Source of the DNA: Microplitis mediator | Lineage: Eukaryota > Arthropoda > Insecta > Hymenoptera > Braconidae | Assembly: GCF_029852145.1 (NCBI RefSeq) | Contig: NC_079974.1 | Coordinates: 13,083,041-13,147,040 of the forward strand | DNA: 64,000 nucleotides | Reading direction: 5' to 3' | Program-made: the position numbers and the translations under genes | In this document: one piece after another, positions 63,681 to 64,000 of the stretch | How positions within the stretch are numbered: the stretch's first letter is position 1 | Layout: every line of letters starts with the position of its first letter | The notes under the pieces: model-generated | The model's database searches: none | What the model was told of the DNA's origin: nothing | The model's input: only the letters and a program-made list of their open reading frames with translations

Positions 63681-64000
63681 TTCTGCTGGTAAGCCGTGAG
63701 CTGGGGGAGGCGTTAGATTTCTTCGCCTCCGGTGTTGTTTATTACGAGTAATGGTGGTGACCACACCCTAAGGTGTTGGTGAAGCGACAATTTTATGAGT
63801 CGTTAAACTCGAAATGTAAATTGCTGACTTAGTCAGACAGAGAGAGAAAGAATTACTTCCAACAGCTCGAAGCTGTGACAATAAAGTCGATGTTTGACTT
63901 TTCGCTGACTTTGCGGTTTGATCGCGAAGTCGCGGACTGTGAACTCAGGTGTTTCGCAACTCGATTGAGGGGCAGAAAACGCTGAGTTCGCAATACGTGG
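63681..64000 (-). other. 5' leader of the retroelement
   Basis: These are sequences upstream of gag on the element strand. No LTR end or primer-binding site is reached before the window ends. A purine/pyrimidine-rich ctttctctctctgtctg run lies at about 63832-63850. Nothing else is seen. Confidence 0.5.

Larger units (their letters stand above)
51341..64000 (-). mobile_element. LTR retroelement with gag, pol and env (errantivirus-like), right part cut by the window
   Basis: On the minus strand the order is gag, protease, RT, RNase H, macro-like/integrase, env, 3' LTR. The 3' LTR abuts satellite at 51341. The 5' LTR and primer-binding site lie beyond 64000, so at least 12.66 kb belong to it, large for insect gypsy-type elements (often 7 to 9 kb). 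Integrase with a GPY/F-type C terminus and a class-I-like env place it with Ty3/gypsy elements that carry env. It is a proviral copy of an insect retroelement. The env reading frame is broken, so this copy is probably not infectious. Confidence 0.88.

Overview
The window looks like heterochromatin of an AT-rich animal genome, most likely an insect. The evidence is a gag-pol-env retroelement whose envelope resembles insect errantivirus and baculovirus-F glycoproteins, a FLYWCH-type Mutator-like (MULE) transposase split by ordinary GT-AG introns, and arthropod-type TCAGT initiators. I see no host housekeeping gene, tRNA, rRNA, CRISPR array or bacterial-style operon. A parasitoid wasp is a guess from the general repeat style, not a demonstrated identification.

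Layout. Positions 1-9130 hold a minisatellite of about 24 bp units, rich in the palindrome CCATGATCATGG, which leaves three of the six frames nearly open without being a gene. Positions 9131-10300 are about eight copies of a 143 bp tandem repeat. Positions 10300-12060 are a composite repeat with many GGTAASTTACC palindromes. Positions 12136-24378 and 43971-51340 are two arms of one satellite array (monomer about 332 bp), including a near-identical four-monomer higher-order repeat of about 1327 bp at 14410-19420.

A 19.6 kb MULE (24379-43970) is inserted in the satellite. It has long terminal inverted repeats, 8 or 10 subterminal copies of a 31 bp iteron, and an 8/9 bp target duplication. On its minus strand I can assemble a transposase from six or seven exons between 42765 and 31704 or 29631. 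It is open throughout and has a FLYWCH zinc finger, the DDE triad (D215, D283, E411) and a CxxH motif. Its introns carry other elements: a 1.0 kb foldback hAT-like element, itself split by a 1.2 kb TTAA element with a promoter-like region and a 66-codon reading frame, three copies of a (CA)n-linked repeat, and several MITE-like hairpins.

A second large element enters the satellite at 51341 and runs off the right edge. It lies on the minus strand: 3' LTR (51341-52612), an unusually long 3' region, a broken env (54698-56719), integrase preceded by a macro-like domain (56758-58260), a protease/RT/RNase H polyprotein (58261-62376) and gag (62403-63680). Oddities are two tandem retropepsin domains, an RNase H lacking its catalytic aspartates, a macro-like domain between RNase H and integrase, and an in-frame TAG separating the two pol blocks. 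The 5' LTR lies outside the window.

How it fits together: the locus is a nest of satellite, then two large autonomous-type elements, then smaller elements inside them. The MULE supplies a plausible transposase and its own iteron-bearing ends. The retroelement supplies gag, pol and a spliced env message but has a disrupted env in this copy.
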